From contig CM042087.1 in assembly GCA_023512835.1 (NCBI GenBank), positions 14,912,853-14,976,852 on the forward strand: 64,000 bases of DNA, read 5' to 3'. The notes under the pieces were generated by a model. That model saw only the letters and a program-made list of their open reading frames with translations, searched no databases and was not told the DNA's origin. Every line of letters starts with the position of its first letter. The stretch's first letter is position 1. The translations under genes were made by a program, and so were the position numbers. This DNA comes from Taxillus chinensis. Taxonomy: Eukaryota; Streptophyta; Magnoliopsida; Santalales; Loranthaceae. Shown in pieces: positions 9,829-21,215 of this stretch.

Positions 9829-10374
9829 ATGTGTTGTCTCATTGTGGCCGTGGACTCGTTAACCTATGTGGTCGTGGAAATGATTGTATTTGCTGATGTG
9901 GTTTGTTATTAAATCTGTTAAAATAATTTGTATCACGACACTGCACTTGTACACATGGCATATGGATGCTAGAGCATGGGATGGGTTGGGAGACATGATC
10001 CCTACTGAGCTGTGGTTGCTCACCCCTCCTACCGTGTTGCTTTCTTCTCAGGACCTACAAGCGTTAGGTGGGAACACCAAGGTGGAAGACCTACTTGTGG
10101 CTTTGCTTCTTTGTAATTTGCGTTTTGTTGCTTCTATGAGAGTTTTTGTAACCCCGCCAGGGAGATATTGTGAACGAGGAGTTAAATGTAATAAAAACAT
10201 GTTCTGGATACGTTTATAATGGTGGACTTAATAGATATATATGATTGTCTCTCCGAATTTTTGTCATGGAATGGTGTCCTGTGTGGGCATATTCTATCCT
10301 AACCCCTTTATCCAAACCCGGGTAAAGGGAGGGTCACGTTCCGGTCTCCTCGGGTTGGAAATCCGGGCGTGACA

Positions 10375-11078
10375 TTTTCAATTTAACTATGGAAGCTTAA
10401 AAACCCCGATTCAGGTTGGGATGGAGTTTGATGTAATAAATTAAATTGCAATGTTTTAGTTTAATCTCTTTCACCTTGTGAGTATTTATTGAGTATCTTG
10501 GGTTGAAATATAAAATGGATTCGGCCATTTCATTTTATCATATTAGGTATTTATGTGAAGGATTGGAAAATGAAGCATAAGTACTGGAAAAATCAGGATA
10601 TTCAAACTAGGGATTACATGACATGCGGCAGCGAATGTAATACTAGGATACCAAGTTAAGAGTGGGTCTAATGCTTGCTCTAAACTAAACAACCACATTC
10701 GTAAAGGGTCACCCGTCCCCCATGCTAGGGTATACACAGAATTATTGCACTTGGAAAAGGCTGATTCATGCATTAGAGGTTGGGTATTAAATATTGTCAC
10801 AAGGAAAGAATTAGATTTAACTAAGACATACTCTTGAAAAAAAATACATCAAATGAAATCTTAACTCCAATCACCTTTATCAATTGAACTTTTCTCACTC
10901 AAAATCAACATTTCCATTTCTCACATATTTTCAAAAATCAAATTATTTAAATTTAGTTCCGTTTTAATATATTTTCACTTAAAAATCCCTTTATAAGCTA
11001 GTTAAGAATTTCCAATTCTACATCCTTCCCTTAGGTACGATATTCGGACTTGAAATCCACTTTATTACTTGTCACGAT
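10375..11078. other. AT-rich stretch without a recognised gene
   Basis: About 700 bases between the T1 LTR and the copia gag relic. No open frame with a recognisable domain. It may be the 5' untranslated leader of the copia relic plus target DNA of T1, but no LTR or primer site could be identified. Confidence 0.4.
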
Positions 11079-13403
11079 TTGTACACTTTCAAATTGCCGA
11101 TCGGTACCTATGTGCACATCCGTGCACTTTTCCAAATGGAAAGCGAGAATGAGAGCACACCTAGACATGCTCGACACCTATCTCGGGAAATAATAAAGAA
11201 CGGACCTTTCACCCAAAGAGTATGGAAAGAGGCCGGCTCGATAACGAAAGACCCAAACATATGGTCTAAGGTGGAGCAGAGGAAAGTAAAACTTGGCTTC
11301 AAGGCAAAAGCCATACTTTTCTCTATGCTCGATGACTTTACATGTTCACAGACATACGAGGACCTAGAGACAAAGCAAAGGAGGTATGGGAGAAGGTTTG
11401 TCTCATCTATGAAGGAGAAGAACAAATACAGACAACAAGATCTCCATGCTCAAGGAGTATGAAGCCTTCAGATGTGAACCAAAGGAGAAGACTTGATGTC
11501 GAGATCTCTCAAGGACAAGAATGACAAGTTTCGAGATCCTACCCTCAGACTTCTTGATAAAGACATCAACCATCCGTTAGGTCAAGGAATGGAAAACCCG
11601 TGCCTTGGAAGCATTATACGGGGACCTCAAGACGTTTGAAATGCAAAAGGAAGAACTTGAGGTATTTGAGAATCCTTCAAGAAAAGAAGTGTGTTACCTT
11701 AAGGCCGCCTGTCGAACCAAGGGAACCATCTTCGAAGAGGAAGAAGATGGTAAGAAGAACTTGTTTCGAGATAGTGCCTCGGAAAAAGTGGCATTTCCGA
11801 TCAAGAAACTGCTCAAGAGGGGGAACTACAGGAGGAAAGCAAGGCTGTCATCCTCATCCTTCTCGGAAGGGAAAAGATAAGGAGAAGTTGTAATGTTACC
11901 ACCGAGACCCGGCCCGGCCACTTCGCCGATCACATGTGGGCAAAAGAGAGAAAAGGAGGGTGGAAAGGAAGAAGAAGGCCAAAGCCTCCTCAAGCAAAAA
12001 GGATGACAAGAGGAAGAAGGCTCTTGTCACCAACAAGTTTAACAGCGAAACCGAGGAGGGGAAAGAATCATCTCACGAGGAGAAGAAGGAGAAAAGGTCT
12101 CATCTCGCTTTCATGGCTAACCATTCACCTCCCTCAAGGTAAGAACTATGAACAGCTCTACATTGAATATGAAGATACCTATAGAGCTCTTCAAAGAAAT
12201 AGAGGAACCATTTCTTCCTATGAAAGCCGACAAAGAAAGATATTACTCTAAACTGGAAAGCCTTTCATGTGAATATAGAGACTCTATAGATGACTATGAG
12301 AGAATAGAGAGAAGATTAAGAGCTCAAGTGAGTGAGATGGAGAGAAGCAGAACACGATAATCTTTTGGACAAAGCCTGGACAATTGTAAATGGCTAATAA
12401 AGACATCGATGAGTTCAAAGGAACTACCAAGCCAAACCGGAACTGGAGAAAGAAAGACAAATCGAAAAAAGTGGCAAGATTCTGTTGAAATTGCACCACT
12501 TTAGACCACTCGATGTTAATGGTCTAGCCTTGTCTAGGTTTCTCTAGCCAGATACCGAGGCCTGGATTACTCTTGAGACCAAGTGTCTTGTTGGCTTTGT
12601 TCCTGGTACAGTGTGCTTCTTGATGTGGAAAGGAGGTACAAATCATCATACTTGTCCACCCAAACTTGTAGACACCTAACTTAGAGACATGGTACTGTTG
12701 CATCTCAAGACAATGATGTGTAGTTGATCGGACAGAACGAAGCTAAACCTTTAGTCAACCTGTCCTCCACATCCCAATGCAAGGGGTAAGGGTGTACTTT
12801 CTGACTTGAGACAAACTCAAGTAGACTTACTATTACGTTTGAGCCCGGCTCATCAAACAAGGCTGCTTTCCTCCAAGCCTAAGTTTGTTCCTGGTGGGAG
12901 AGTTAAGAACGGTCTAGGATATATAAGAAAACCTAGGAAGCCTCTTAACACTCCAACCACACCAGAGACAAAATGTCCACCTAACTCTAATGGCTTTGTT
13001 GTAAAGTTGGACACCTTTCCTATCACGAGATTCTACCCTGAGTATCTTAAGAATAGATTGCCGCAAATCGGGTATAGCCTTAAGCAATTACATCACAGTA
13101 ATCTGTAACCTCATAACTCAGATAGAAGAAGAAAGCAACCAGGCACACCTGAAGTTACCCACAGAACCCAACTACTTGACCAGAAGAAAAAATGACAACT
13201 ATGTGCCTAGTAAAAATACTAAGAGTAATGATAAGAAGGAGAATCCTCGAAAGGCCCAATGGCCAAAATTGCTAACAAATTTAATGAGGAATCACATAAG
13301 TTAGCATGGAAAGTCAAATCATCTCCCACTTATGGAAACCAAAATTGTTAACTGCAGCTTTTCACTTACCCAAAGCCCAAGCATGTTTGGGCCCCAAGAC
13401 TTA
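11079..13403 (+). pseudogene. Broken Ty1/copia gag (SIRE/Maximus-like), plus strand
   Basis: No single frame is open throughout, but fragments in order match a copia gag. WSKVEQRKVKLGFKAKAI and KEVWEKVCLIYEGEEQI, then SMLKEYEAFRCEPKEK in another frame (11340-11480), resemble the UBN2-type core. LYGDLKTFEMQKEEL (about 11610-11660) follows. A Lys/Ser/Glu-rich zone then ends in KEKRSHLAFMANHSPPS (to about 12140), like the KSHLCLMA segment of SIRE-type gag. Coiled-coil-like text follows (12150-12360), and KHVWAPR near 13370-13400, the motif that normally closes gag before protease. The gene stops just before the Cop-I LTR at 13420, so pol was probably displaced by that insertion. Confidence 0.72.
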
Positions 13404-13419
13404 CTTGCCTATTGTTCAG

Positions 13420-14789
13420 TGTTGGTCCCTTGGAGCCTAGAGGGGGGGGGGTCAATAGCTTTTATCTGAAACTCTTTTCTAACTCTTTGGCACAACACTT
13501 ATCTGTTTAAGAGATAAAATCAATGCGGAAGATAACCAGATAAAGGAAGTATTTTGTTTTATTATCAGTATGATAAATACAACAAAATGAGCAGACTAAA
13601 GCTTAAAGCTTTTAGATCTACTTAACAACCTCTTTTAACACTCTGTTCATAATGTACTCACACGCTAGCCTCATGATCTCACCGGAGCTTTGGTCCATAC
13701 ATAAAATTATTACACGCTCACGAACTCTTATAAATGTACAAGTGTTGCTATTTATAGAGACATCCACAAGAGACAACCTTGGAACTTGTTGTTTCATACA
13801 TTGTGCATATTCATTGTTTCTGGAATCTCTCTTGCCTCAATTCGTTGCGGATGTGGTCTTCAAGATCTTGTATTTTCAACGCATAAGAGTCTTCGTAAGT
13901 TCCCAAGTGTAGTAAAGTTGGGTCCACATATTCGGATGATCCACGTGTAAGATGCTTTAGGTTCTCCAACAAGTTTGTCTTACATCGGAAGCATTGAGTT
14001 GGTGACTTTGAATACGAAGAGATAAGTTGAATTAACGTCTTCTTGAATCCGGTGTAAGGTTCCTCACTTCGTGTTAAAACTAAGCTCGGATCCTTACTCT
14101 ATAATACCGATTGCTTACTCCGTCTCAATTTGGTATTGGAATCCTTATTCCGTGTCAGCGCTTCCTTACCCCAACATCTAGTTTCCTTACTCCGCGCAGG
14201 TTAAAGGAGCAGTGGCTTACTCCGTATCAACAGCGCATCCTTACTCATGAGTGAGTGGTTCGGATTCCTTACTCCGTATCTAGTTTTCTAACTCCGTGCG
14301 AATAAAGACTCAAGTCCTTATACCGTAGAAGTACTTCCTTACTCTGCATGTATGGAAGACTTGCATTCTTTACTCCGCGTCTTCTTTACTTTAGTCTGAC
14401 TGAGTGGAAGACTTAACTTTTTAACTCCGTGAGGACTCTCTTATTCCGTGCGACTTTGGAGACTAAGATTCTTACTCTGCATCTATTTGACTTAGTCCGT
14501 TTGAAGTATTAGGTGCGGATTCCTTAGTCCGTAGCTTTTAAGTTCTTAATTCGCACGAATGATCCTTATTCCGTATGAAGTAAGGACTTGGTTATTTACC
14601 AAGTGTTTGACGACACTCATTCTTACCCGGATCAGGATTATGTATCGTGTCATTAGCTTTGCTCTCACGAGTATAGATTCGGATGTAGATCATATCTTCT
14701 GCAATGACTTAAGACAAAACAACCAAGGTCTCAAATCAAATTACGTAGGGCTTTATCAACATTATCCAAATTCTGGGCTTGATCCAACA
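13420..14789 (-). repeat. 3' LTR of copia element Cop-I (1370 bp)
   Basis: The plus strand starts TGTTGGTCCC and ends GATCCAACA; on the element strand it starts TGTTGGATC, as in the other copia LTRs here. The conserved tract reading GGGCGAGAT on the minus strand abuts it at 14790, identifying it as the 3' LTR. The U3 part (about 14040-14600) is studded with copies of CCTTACTCCG and close variants, but it lacks the perfect 20-base tandem array of Cop-III. The 5' LTR of Cop-I was not found. Confidence 0.9.
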
Positions 14790-15028
14790 ATCTCGCCCAA
14801 TTATGGATATGCCCAAACCCTTTGTAATCTGATCTGGTAAGCAACACAAAAAGATAACATATAGAATAGAAATCACCTCCATTTTCATTAACCAGCAACA
14901 AAGTACAATTCAGCCTTTATACAAAATTTTCATTAAGGTACATAAGGTTTACTATACTTGAAGATCATTGTTGTAGCCTTCTCTCTAAGCTCCATTGTCT
15001 GCTCCATTGTATAGGCTTAGATGCTATT
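14790..15028 (-). promoter_or_regulatory. Polypurine tract and 3' untranslated region of Cop-I
   Basis: The minus strand reads ATAATTGGGCGAGAT directly before the LTR; in Cop-II and Cop-III this tract is ATAATTGGGGGAGAT. Further up are the remains of the last codons of the extra ORF, which ends early here at a stop near 15026. Confidence 0.8.
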
Positions 15029-16418
15029 CTAGTTTTTATCCACCTTGATAATAGATTTGATGAAGAAACAGACAAAAGCTCTGCAGCTATCTCCATCGGG
15101 CTGTTGTGGCACTAGCTTCTTACCCCAGACCGTCGCCTTCAGCTTTTCAGTTGGACCCAATGCAGTTAGGCCCCTATCTTCATCAAGTCCAGATTGCTTT
15201 ACTACTTCCATCAGACGAAGTCGCAGTGGCTCCCATTGATTCCATCTAATGTTGTGCTCCATGATTTGATGAGAATCAATTAGGATCAGTTGCTTGGACG
15301 GAATCATAAAGACAACCAGCGTGAAGTGCGGTGTCATGATCTGGTACGGAATGAGGACAAATTGGAGAGTTTTCCAAGGAGTGCTATCCTCAGTGGTTCC
15401 GTTAATGAAGGTTAGAATGTGGTTTATATCTGGAAGATACCCTTCATTCCAACATGGCAAGACATCAAACATGTGCCTGTCCTTGTATAGGGACGGAAAC
15501 AGCCTCATCTCCATCTTAACTGCCTGAGAGAAGTTGTCTATGTCTTCTGTGGTGAGCAGACCTATCTGAGAACGAATAGTCTTAACAACTTCAGGAGAAA
15601 AGGGGTACAACTCAGATAAACATCTTCGCTCGGCATTCGACGCGGCATACTTGGTCATAGCATTTAAAACACTTCCATCCGCATCAAGAGGATCAAGATC
15701 TACGTATGATGGAAGGAAGGTGTCAGCCGCTGAAGATGGAGAGGTCGAAGGAGAAGCTGCACTAGAGGAGCTGGGCTGAGAGAAGCGGCTTCATTTGGGA
15801 ATGATAACTCCCAGAAGCAATGAGGATGCAAACCACTTTTCCGCATGAGCTGGGGATGGTGCAGGAGGATCAAATGACACTTTCTCCCCTAGTTGGGCAG
15901 ATCGCCGAGGAGCGGTAGGAGGTTGGGCCATCGTGTGCGCCAAGTCCGCAAAAGAGGTAGACAAGGGATGGATGGACAAGGTGACAAGATCCATCTTTTG
16001 CTCGATGGAGGTGGAAGAGTAGGTTAAGGCGAAGAGGAGTTAGGCGCCGAGGGCATCAACCTTAGCAGCGGTGGCAGAAATTTGGGCGGTTTGGGCTTGG
16101 GCGTGACGGTCCAGCTGAGCAGACAGCACAACATCCGAGTAACCGTGCCAAATGAGGCACGTCTAAGCACCAACTCCGAGGCTTTAGAGGACTCCCTGGC
16201 AGGAACAGGTGTAGGCGTGCGCTGGGCGGAGGAGTCAGCAGGAGTGGAGGGGACGTCAGCAGCAGCAGCAGAGGGGGCATCCGGAGCATCAGAGACTTCT
16301 GGAGCAGCAGAGCCACTTTGACCAGAGAGGTCAATAACAGGGATAGCAGCTGCAGGAGAGGTGGACCGAGCCGCAGCAGGGGAACCCGTGAGTCATGGGC
16401 CTTTCCGGAGGAGACAGT

Positions 16419-17535
16419 TGTCACGCCCCGGATTTCCAACCCGAGGAAACTGGTACGTGACTCCCCTTTTACCCACACGGAGGGCAAAGGGGTTAGGATA
16501 CAAACCAAGAATATACATTTTAAACATCCACAACACATTCAAGAAAGTAATGTTCATAAAAGCAATCCAAACCAGTTTATTACAACAAAATCCTTTCCAA
16601 TCCCATCCCCACTGGGGTTACATCAATTCCCATAAAAAAATAACATAAATGGAAGAGAGTAAAATGAATAAGGTCTTCCACCTTGGTGTATCCACCTAAC
16701 GCCTGTAAGTCCCTGGAAAACAAGCAAACACAGTAGGAGGGGTGAGCAACCACAGCTCAGTAGGGATCAAGTCTCCCCAACCCTTCCCATGCTCCTAATG
16801 GCTACATGCATGTGCACAGGTGTAGTGACGTGACAGTATTAGGAAAAAGAAAATAAAACATTCCACACAAGTGGGCGTAACCCCAGCCCCAGCCACACTG
16901 GCTAACAAACCACATCTCAAGAAAGTAATTTAACCGCCTCTTCAGGCCACTGATTTAACCGCCTCTCAGGCAAAGTAGTTTAACCGCCTCTTCAGGCCAC
17001 TGGTTTAACTGCCTCTCAGGCAAAGTAGTTTAACCGCCTCTTCAGGCCAGACAGCACAGTCATGCACACAACACACACCACGGTCACTCAAGCATAAAAC
17101 CAAACACTTGGTGTGCACCCGTTGACAAGTGCACCAACCCAGTCATTCAGGCAATAGAACAAACACCCAGCATGCATACTTACACCGAATCACAAGTCCA
17201 ACCACACAGGCATTTTATCAAACATGTACTAGGCATATACACACATCAATATTCACACAGGCATTTCATCAAGCATGTGACATGCACCCACCACCCAACA
17301 GCAGAATCACACCAAAATGCCATTGAAGGCCAACATCCATATAGGAGATCACACCTATATGGATTACATATGTATATATAAATAGATATAACTCTACAAT
17401 CTGCCCTAGAACCCTAGGACAGAGGAGGATTTAGGAAGAACAGAACCCCTACCTTGTATGTTCTCCTGCTCCCGCTTCCACGCAAGACTCTGACCACCCA
17501 CGCAAGACGCTCCGGCAGCCACCAGAAGCTCTCCT

Positions 17536-17582
<47 letters not shown>

Positions 17583-18276
17583 GACGGCTAGTGGAGCAAC
17601 AAACCCTATACCTAAAATAGAGGGGCTTCTCCTCCTTATATAGACAACACAACATCAAAACGACGTAGTTTTGATTAAGTGAATCCCAGCATCAAAACGA
17701 CGTAGTTTTGATGGAACAAGCTATGACCTTTCCATATCCATACACACCAAAATATTCACAATTCCAACATGGTCCTTTGGGAAAAGATGATTAGAATGAC
17801 AAAACCAAGGTAACCATGCAAAAACATGCCTGCACACCAATTTGAACGCCAATTCCCCAATTGGCGTGCAGCTCCAAATGCACTCAAACTTCACCCCAAG
17901 CCTCCTTGCATCTTGTAGAGGTCTGAGAAGCAAAAATATGCTTGCACGTGAAATGGGTGAATTCATGTGCAGCTCCAAATGCTCTGAAATTTCTGTGGTA
18001 GATAGAGGACCTCATTCTAAAAAACTTTTGTCCTTGCACGCCAATTGTTTGAGGCCATCTACTAGGTCAAAAGTGAGCTCCAAGATCAGCCAAAACAGCT
18101 TAAAACCGCCTGTATACGCATAACATCTTCCTAGGGCATAAAGGTACGTTATCACTTGTCACATGCACCTCCCAAAAGTCCCCTCTTGGGCTCATCTCTT
18201 ACCTCAAACTTGTGCACCAACATCCAAGGTGTTTGTGGTTAACTTCATACACACGGGTTACACACGGGTCATTACA
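16419..18276 (-). mobile_element. Solo LTR, Tekay type with an Athila-like inner segment (1858 bp), TSD ACAGT
   Basis: The plus strand starts TGTCACGCCCCGG and ends TCATTACA; on the element strand it runs TGTAATGACCCG...GGGCGTGACA, like the T1 LTR. Both sides carry the identical 5-mer ACAGT (16414-16418 and 18277-18281), so it inserted by normal integration. No internal element sequence remains, so it is a solo LTR left by LTR-LTR recombination. It splits the linker of the extra ORF of Cop-I. Within it, the sequence from 18154 downward on the minus strand begins TGATAACG and resembles the 5' end of the A1 LTR. A CT run (17539-17580), a TATA box near 17636-17643 and repeat zones (16920-17290) are also present. 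Confidence 0.92.
17539..17971 (-). promoter_or_regulatory. Promoter cassette in the solo LTR
   Basis: On the minus strand, in order: palindrome 17971-17943 (arms TGCACATGAA / TTCACGTGCA), palindrome 17867-17846 (ACGCCAATT arms, 4-base spacer), two bipartite palindromes (17712-17691 and 17675-17654), a TATATA box near 17643-17636, then a long GA run 17580-17539. Same layout as in the A1 and T1 LTRs. Confidence 0.65.
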
Positions 18277-19516
18277 ACAGTGAAGGGAACATCCGGAATA
18301 TGAGCCGGCGTAAGAAAGCCATGGTCCAAATCCCAGATGATCATATCCTCTAGGGTGTGGGTGTGTATGGCATAAAACACCTTGATATCGTTGTCAGGGA
18401 TGGAGGTAGTGCAGGCGAGGCTAAAACGGAACCATAGGTCCGTTAAGGTGTTGGTAGAGAGATGGTCAAGGTAGTCTCAGGGTTGAGGTAGGGGAGGCAA
18501 AGGAGCTTCCAGAAGAGATTCCGGGACATCAGCTACTGCAGTGGCAACTGCAGCATCAACCGCGGCAGCAACAGTAGAACTGGAAGGAGTGGAGACATCC
18601 GCAGCAGAAGGTGCTGGGGAAACAGCCTTAGGTAACTAGGCTGAGAAGGCCTCGCAACCTCAGAGGGGTCAGCACGGACGCTATGCTAGGAGGCTTGAGA
18701 GATGGAGGGGGCAGCAACGAACCGAATCTGGGAGGACCGGTGAGCAGAGCTGACTTCGGTGGCACGGCTATCAGAGGGGTCACCAACCGAGCTGCTTTGT
18801 TGTTTCGAGGCAGGAAGAAGGCGGAGAGCAGTAGAGGGATGGCGGGCCGTTATTTTCCCATCAGGCGTAAGGTGGCGAACATAATAAGCCTGAGGGAAAG
18901 GGATAGCATCGTATCGGGCAAAATGAATTGGATGTAGATGCCGGAAGACACTGCTGAGTATCTGCCCGAAGGAATGGTTCTTTGGACCGTTCTTCAGCAA
19001 TCGGAACAAGAATGTCCCCCAGTCCATCAGGAGACCCTCAAAGACTCCGTACATAGCCAATAGAAGGTGGTACGGGACAGAGTCTAGAGCAGTTGTATGA
19101 ACCAAGAGGCATCGGTTAAGTATGGTCGCCATACATCGGTAGCGACCTTGGAAGGACTTCAGCTTGTATTCCTTCCCTTTATAGGAGCATCCCATGGAAG
19201 CGGCCATTGTCTTAGCATCTGGGCGCTGAGGATCACCAGGAGGTAGATTGAGAGCGGCACGGAGGACGTCGTGGGTGATCAATATGGATTCACCACAGAC
19301 GTAGGAGATAATGGAGTCGGTGGTGCAGCGGATCCGTTGGTAGAACTCAAGAATGTCTTCAATAAGAAGATCGACAAGATTGGAGATCAAGTTCAAGATG
19401 TGAGAAACTTCCAGGAGGGGGCAGAGGTCCAAAATCCAAGCCAAAGGATCGGAGACAACGCTCCAATCAACCAGATGGCCGGGGTTAACACCGGAAAGAG
19501 AAGTTTTGGGTGCCAT

Positions 19517-21215
19517 TTGAGAGAAAGGTTGAGAGGAGAAAGGAGGTGAAGTCTTGGGGATTGAAGGAGCGACGAGGGGTTTAGGGATTTGTAAAATGTG
19601 AACTCGCGTTGCACAGGAATGTCCATGATATATAAGACTGAGTCCGTGATTGTTAGCGGGTCTAGGGATTATGCGAGTGGAACAGTGAACCGCTTGACAG
19701 GCTGATGTCATTAGTTTTGATAGTGGTGGGCCTCCAGATATAAAGATGATGTGGAGACGGCATGACCAGGTAAGGACAACAGCTGTTTGCCTTCTTTGGG
19801 GAGTGTGTGCATCCCGAGATGTGCATTTAATGGACCATCATTATTCCTCCTCAAAAGCACGTGATATAGAATAATACATGGATTGTCGCTATTTGAGAGT
19901 TCCAAGAGTCCGGAGGAATGAACCGACGATCATTCGGAGTATACGATATTTGAGATAAGATCATCCGGATGAAAAGCAGACCGTGTCCGGAGAAACAGAG
20001 TGCGGTAAGAGAGAAGTAGATTCTTTTGCTATCGTGAAGTTGAAGAGAAGAGAAGTACCACAACACTTCAAATCCGAGACTATAGATAAGATATATCGGT
20101 AAAGTTTCAAAGAGAATCTGAACCTGTAGCTTCACGAAAATAAATTAAAAGAACAGGAAGCTTTACAGGAAAGAATTAGTACGGATATGAACAAATAGTC
20201 TATTGAGGAGCAACTGAATCTGAACTAATGAGAAACAGAACTTAATGCATTGAAAAAGGAATGTAATAGACACAGACGTACGAGAGAATGATCATTGTTA
20301 CTGAATCAAGGCATATGTCAGATAATAAACACACAAGTTCATATTGGTCAACATAACGAAACCGTCCTATTGAATGATGTAGCTAAGATTAATTAAGAAT
20401 CATATGATTTGCCTAATTTAGGATTCATGAGTGAGACTGGATAATCGAACACATGTCAAAAGCAAGCAGATGATTATCCGATTAAAATGCACGGGTGAAG
20501 AAAGAAAAACATTTAAGCATGCCATAATTCTGATTCAACAATGCATGTCCAGTTAGATCCGGAAGCGAGGATTAAGAGGAAAGAGCATCCGAGACATATT
20601 AGGGGGTCATTACAGAGGTAATAGATAGCTTTTTCTCCCCCTTAGATCATGCGATCCTCTCAGTGATAGACTCCCCCTCGAATAGACAGCCAGGAAAGAG
20701 GTCACGAGACATATACGGGGGTATTACTTGGATAATGAATAAAGCATTTTCTCCCCTGTAGATCATGCGATCCTCTCGTTGGTCATTTCCTGTTTAAGAA
20801 TTTATAACATGAGACAGTACTGTCTACCCATTAGGAACTACACTTCAGAAGCTGATCAGACTGTGACTGTGAGTACATCAACCAGGCATTCTGAGCTAAC
20901 CCATTTCATTTCCTCAACCATACAAGTTAATAGAACAATCAATATGAAACAACATTCATCATGTGGTGGTGAGCGGAAATTAAGATCATGAAATCCTAAA
21001 GAGGTTATTCATACAAGTTTTAATTATGTTGGCTTAAATGACTTCAGTCGGGAAATGCAAGCATCCTCCCAATATGAAAATATGAGAAAATTATCAGAAA
21101 CAAAATGCATGGCACAAGTAAAAATAATCATCATGAGAAACTGTTGGTGTCAAATGTGCATTATAAATGTGATGCATGTTCTAAAAGAAGTACTATTGGA
21201 ATTATAAATTTAAGT
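19517..21215 (-). other. Spacer between pol and the extra ORF of Cop-I, with internal polypurine tracts
   Basis: About 1.7 kb without a convincing gene. On the minus strand it holds three G-rich purine tracts: AGGGGAGAAAATG near 20755-20743, CGAGGGGGAGTC near 20679-20668, and AAGGGGGAGAAAAAG near 20642-20628. They correspond in order to three tracts in the Cop-III spacer. The outer two are each preceded by a copy of GATCGCATGATCTA. The 200 bases before the ORF start also read openly but lack a domain. Confidence 0.65.

Larger units (their letters stand above)
8555..10374 (+). repeat. 3' LTR of Tekay-like element T1 (about 1.8 kb)
   Basis: It runs from TGTAATGACCCG to GGGCGTGACA with the usual TG...CA ends. 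Inside are two palindromes (8738-8765, 8837-8863), two bipartite palindromes (8994-9015, 9031-9052), a TATA box (TATATAA, 9064-9070), a GA run (9128-9160) and two blocks of short tandem repeats (about 9440-9640 and 9647-9827). The 5' partner LTR is not in the window. Open frames here (for example over 9048-9342 and 9657-9912) come from the repeats and are not genes. Confidence 0.9.
15029..19516 (-). pseudogene. Extra 3' ORF of Cop-I: Transposase_32-like domain plus Ulp1-like cysteine protease
   Basis: The likely start is the ATG at 19516-19514 (MAPKTSLSGVNPGHLVDW), the same start seen in Cop-III. Residues 1-200 or so (19516-18900) contain LIEDILEFYQRIRCTTDSI, CGESILITHDVLRAALNLP, GRYRCMATILNRCLL and PKNHSFGQILSSVFRHL, resembling the Pfam putative plant transposon protein family. 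A Pro/Ala/Ser-rich linker follows, interrupted by a solo LTR at 16419-18276. The C-terminus (15658-15029, 209 residues) is Ulp1-like (C48): His111 (PHFTLVVF), Asp128 (LILIDSH), Gln186 and Cys192 (PDGDSC). His-Asp spacing is 17 and Gln-Cys spacing is 6, as in yeast Ulp1. Arg replaces Gly after the Cys. There are several frame breaks in the linker, and the C-terminal end is lost. Its place between pol and the 3' LTR is that of the env-like ORF in SIRE/Maximus elements. Confidence 0.8.

Noticed and set aside
9464..9912. Open frames with repeated Trp/Gly/Pro text in the T1 LTR
   Set aside because: They are translations of the 36-37 base minisatellite; all frames stay open because the unit lacks stops.
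14030..14600. A separate satellite in the Cop-I LTR
   Set aside because: The repeated CCTTACTCCG motifs are dispersed at irregular spacing and belong to the U3 of this LTR family.
15029..15658. A host SUMO protease gene
   Set aside because: The same ORF lies between copia pol and the LTR in four separate copies in this window, on both strands, always next to the polypurine tract, so it belongs to the element.
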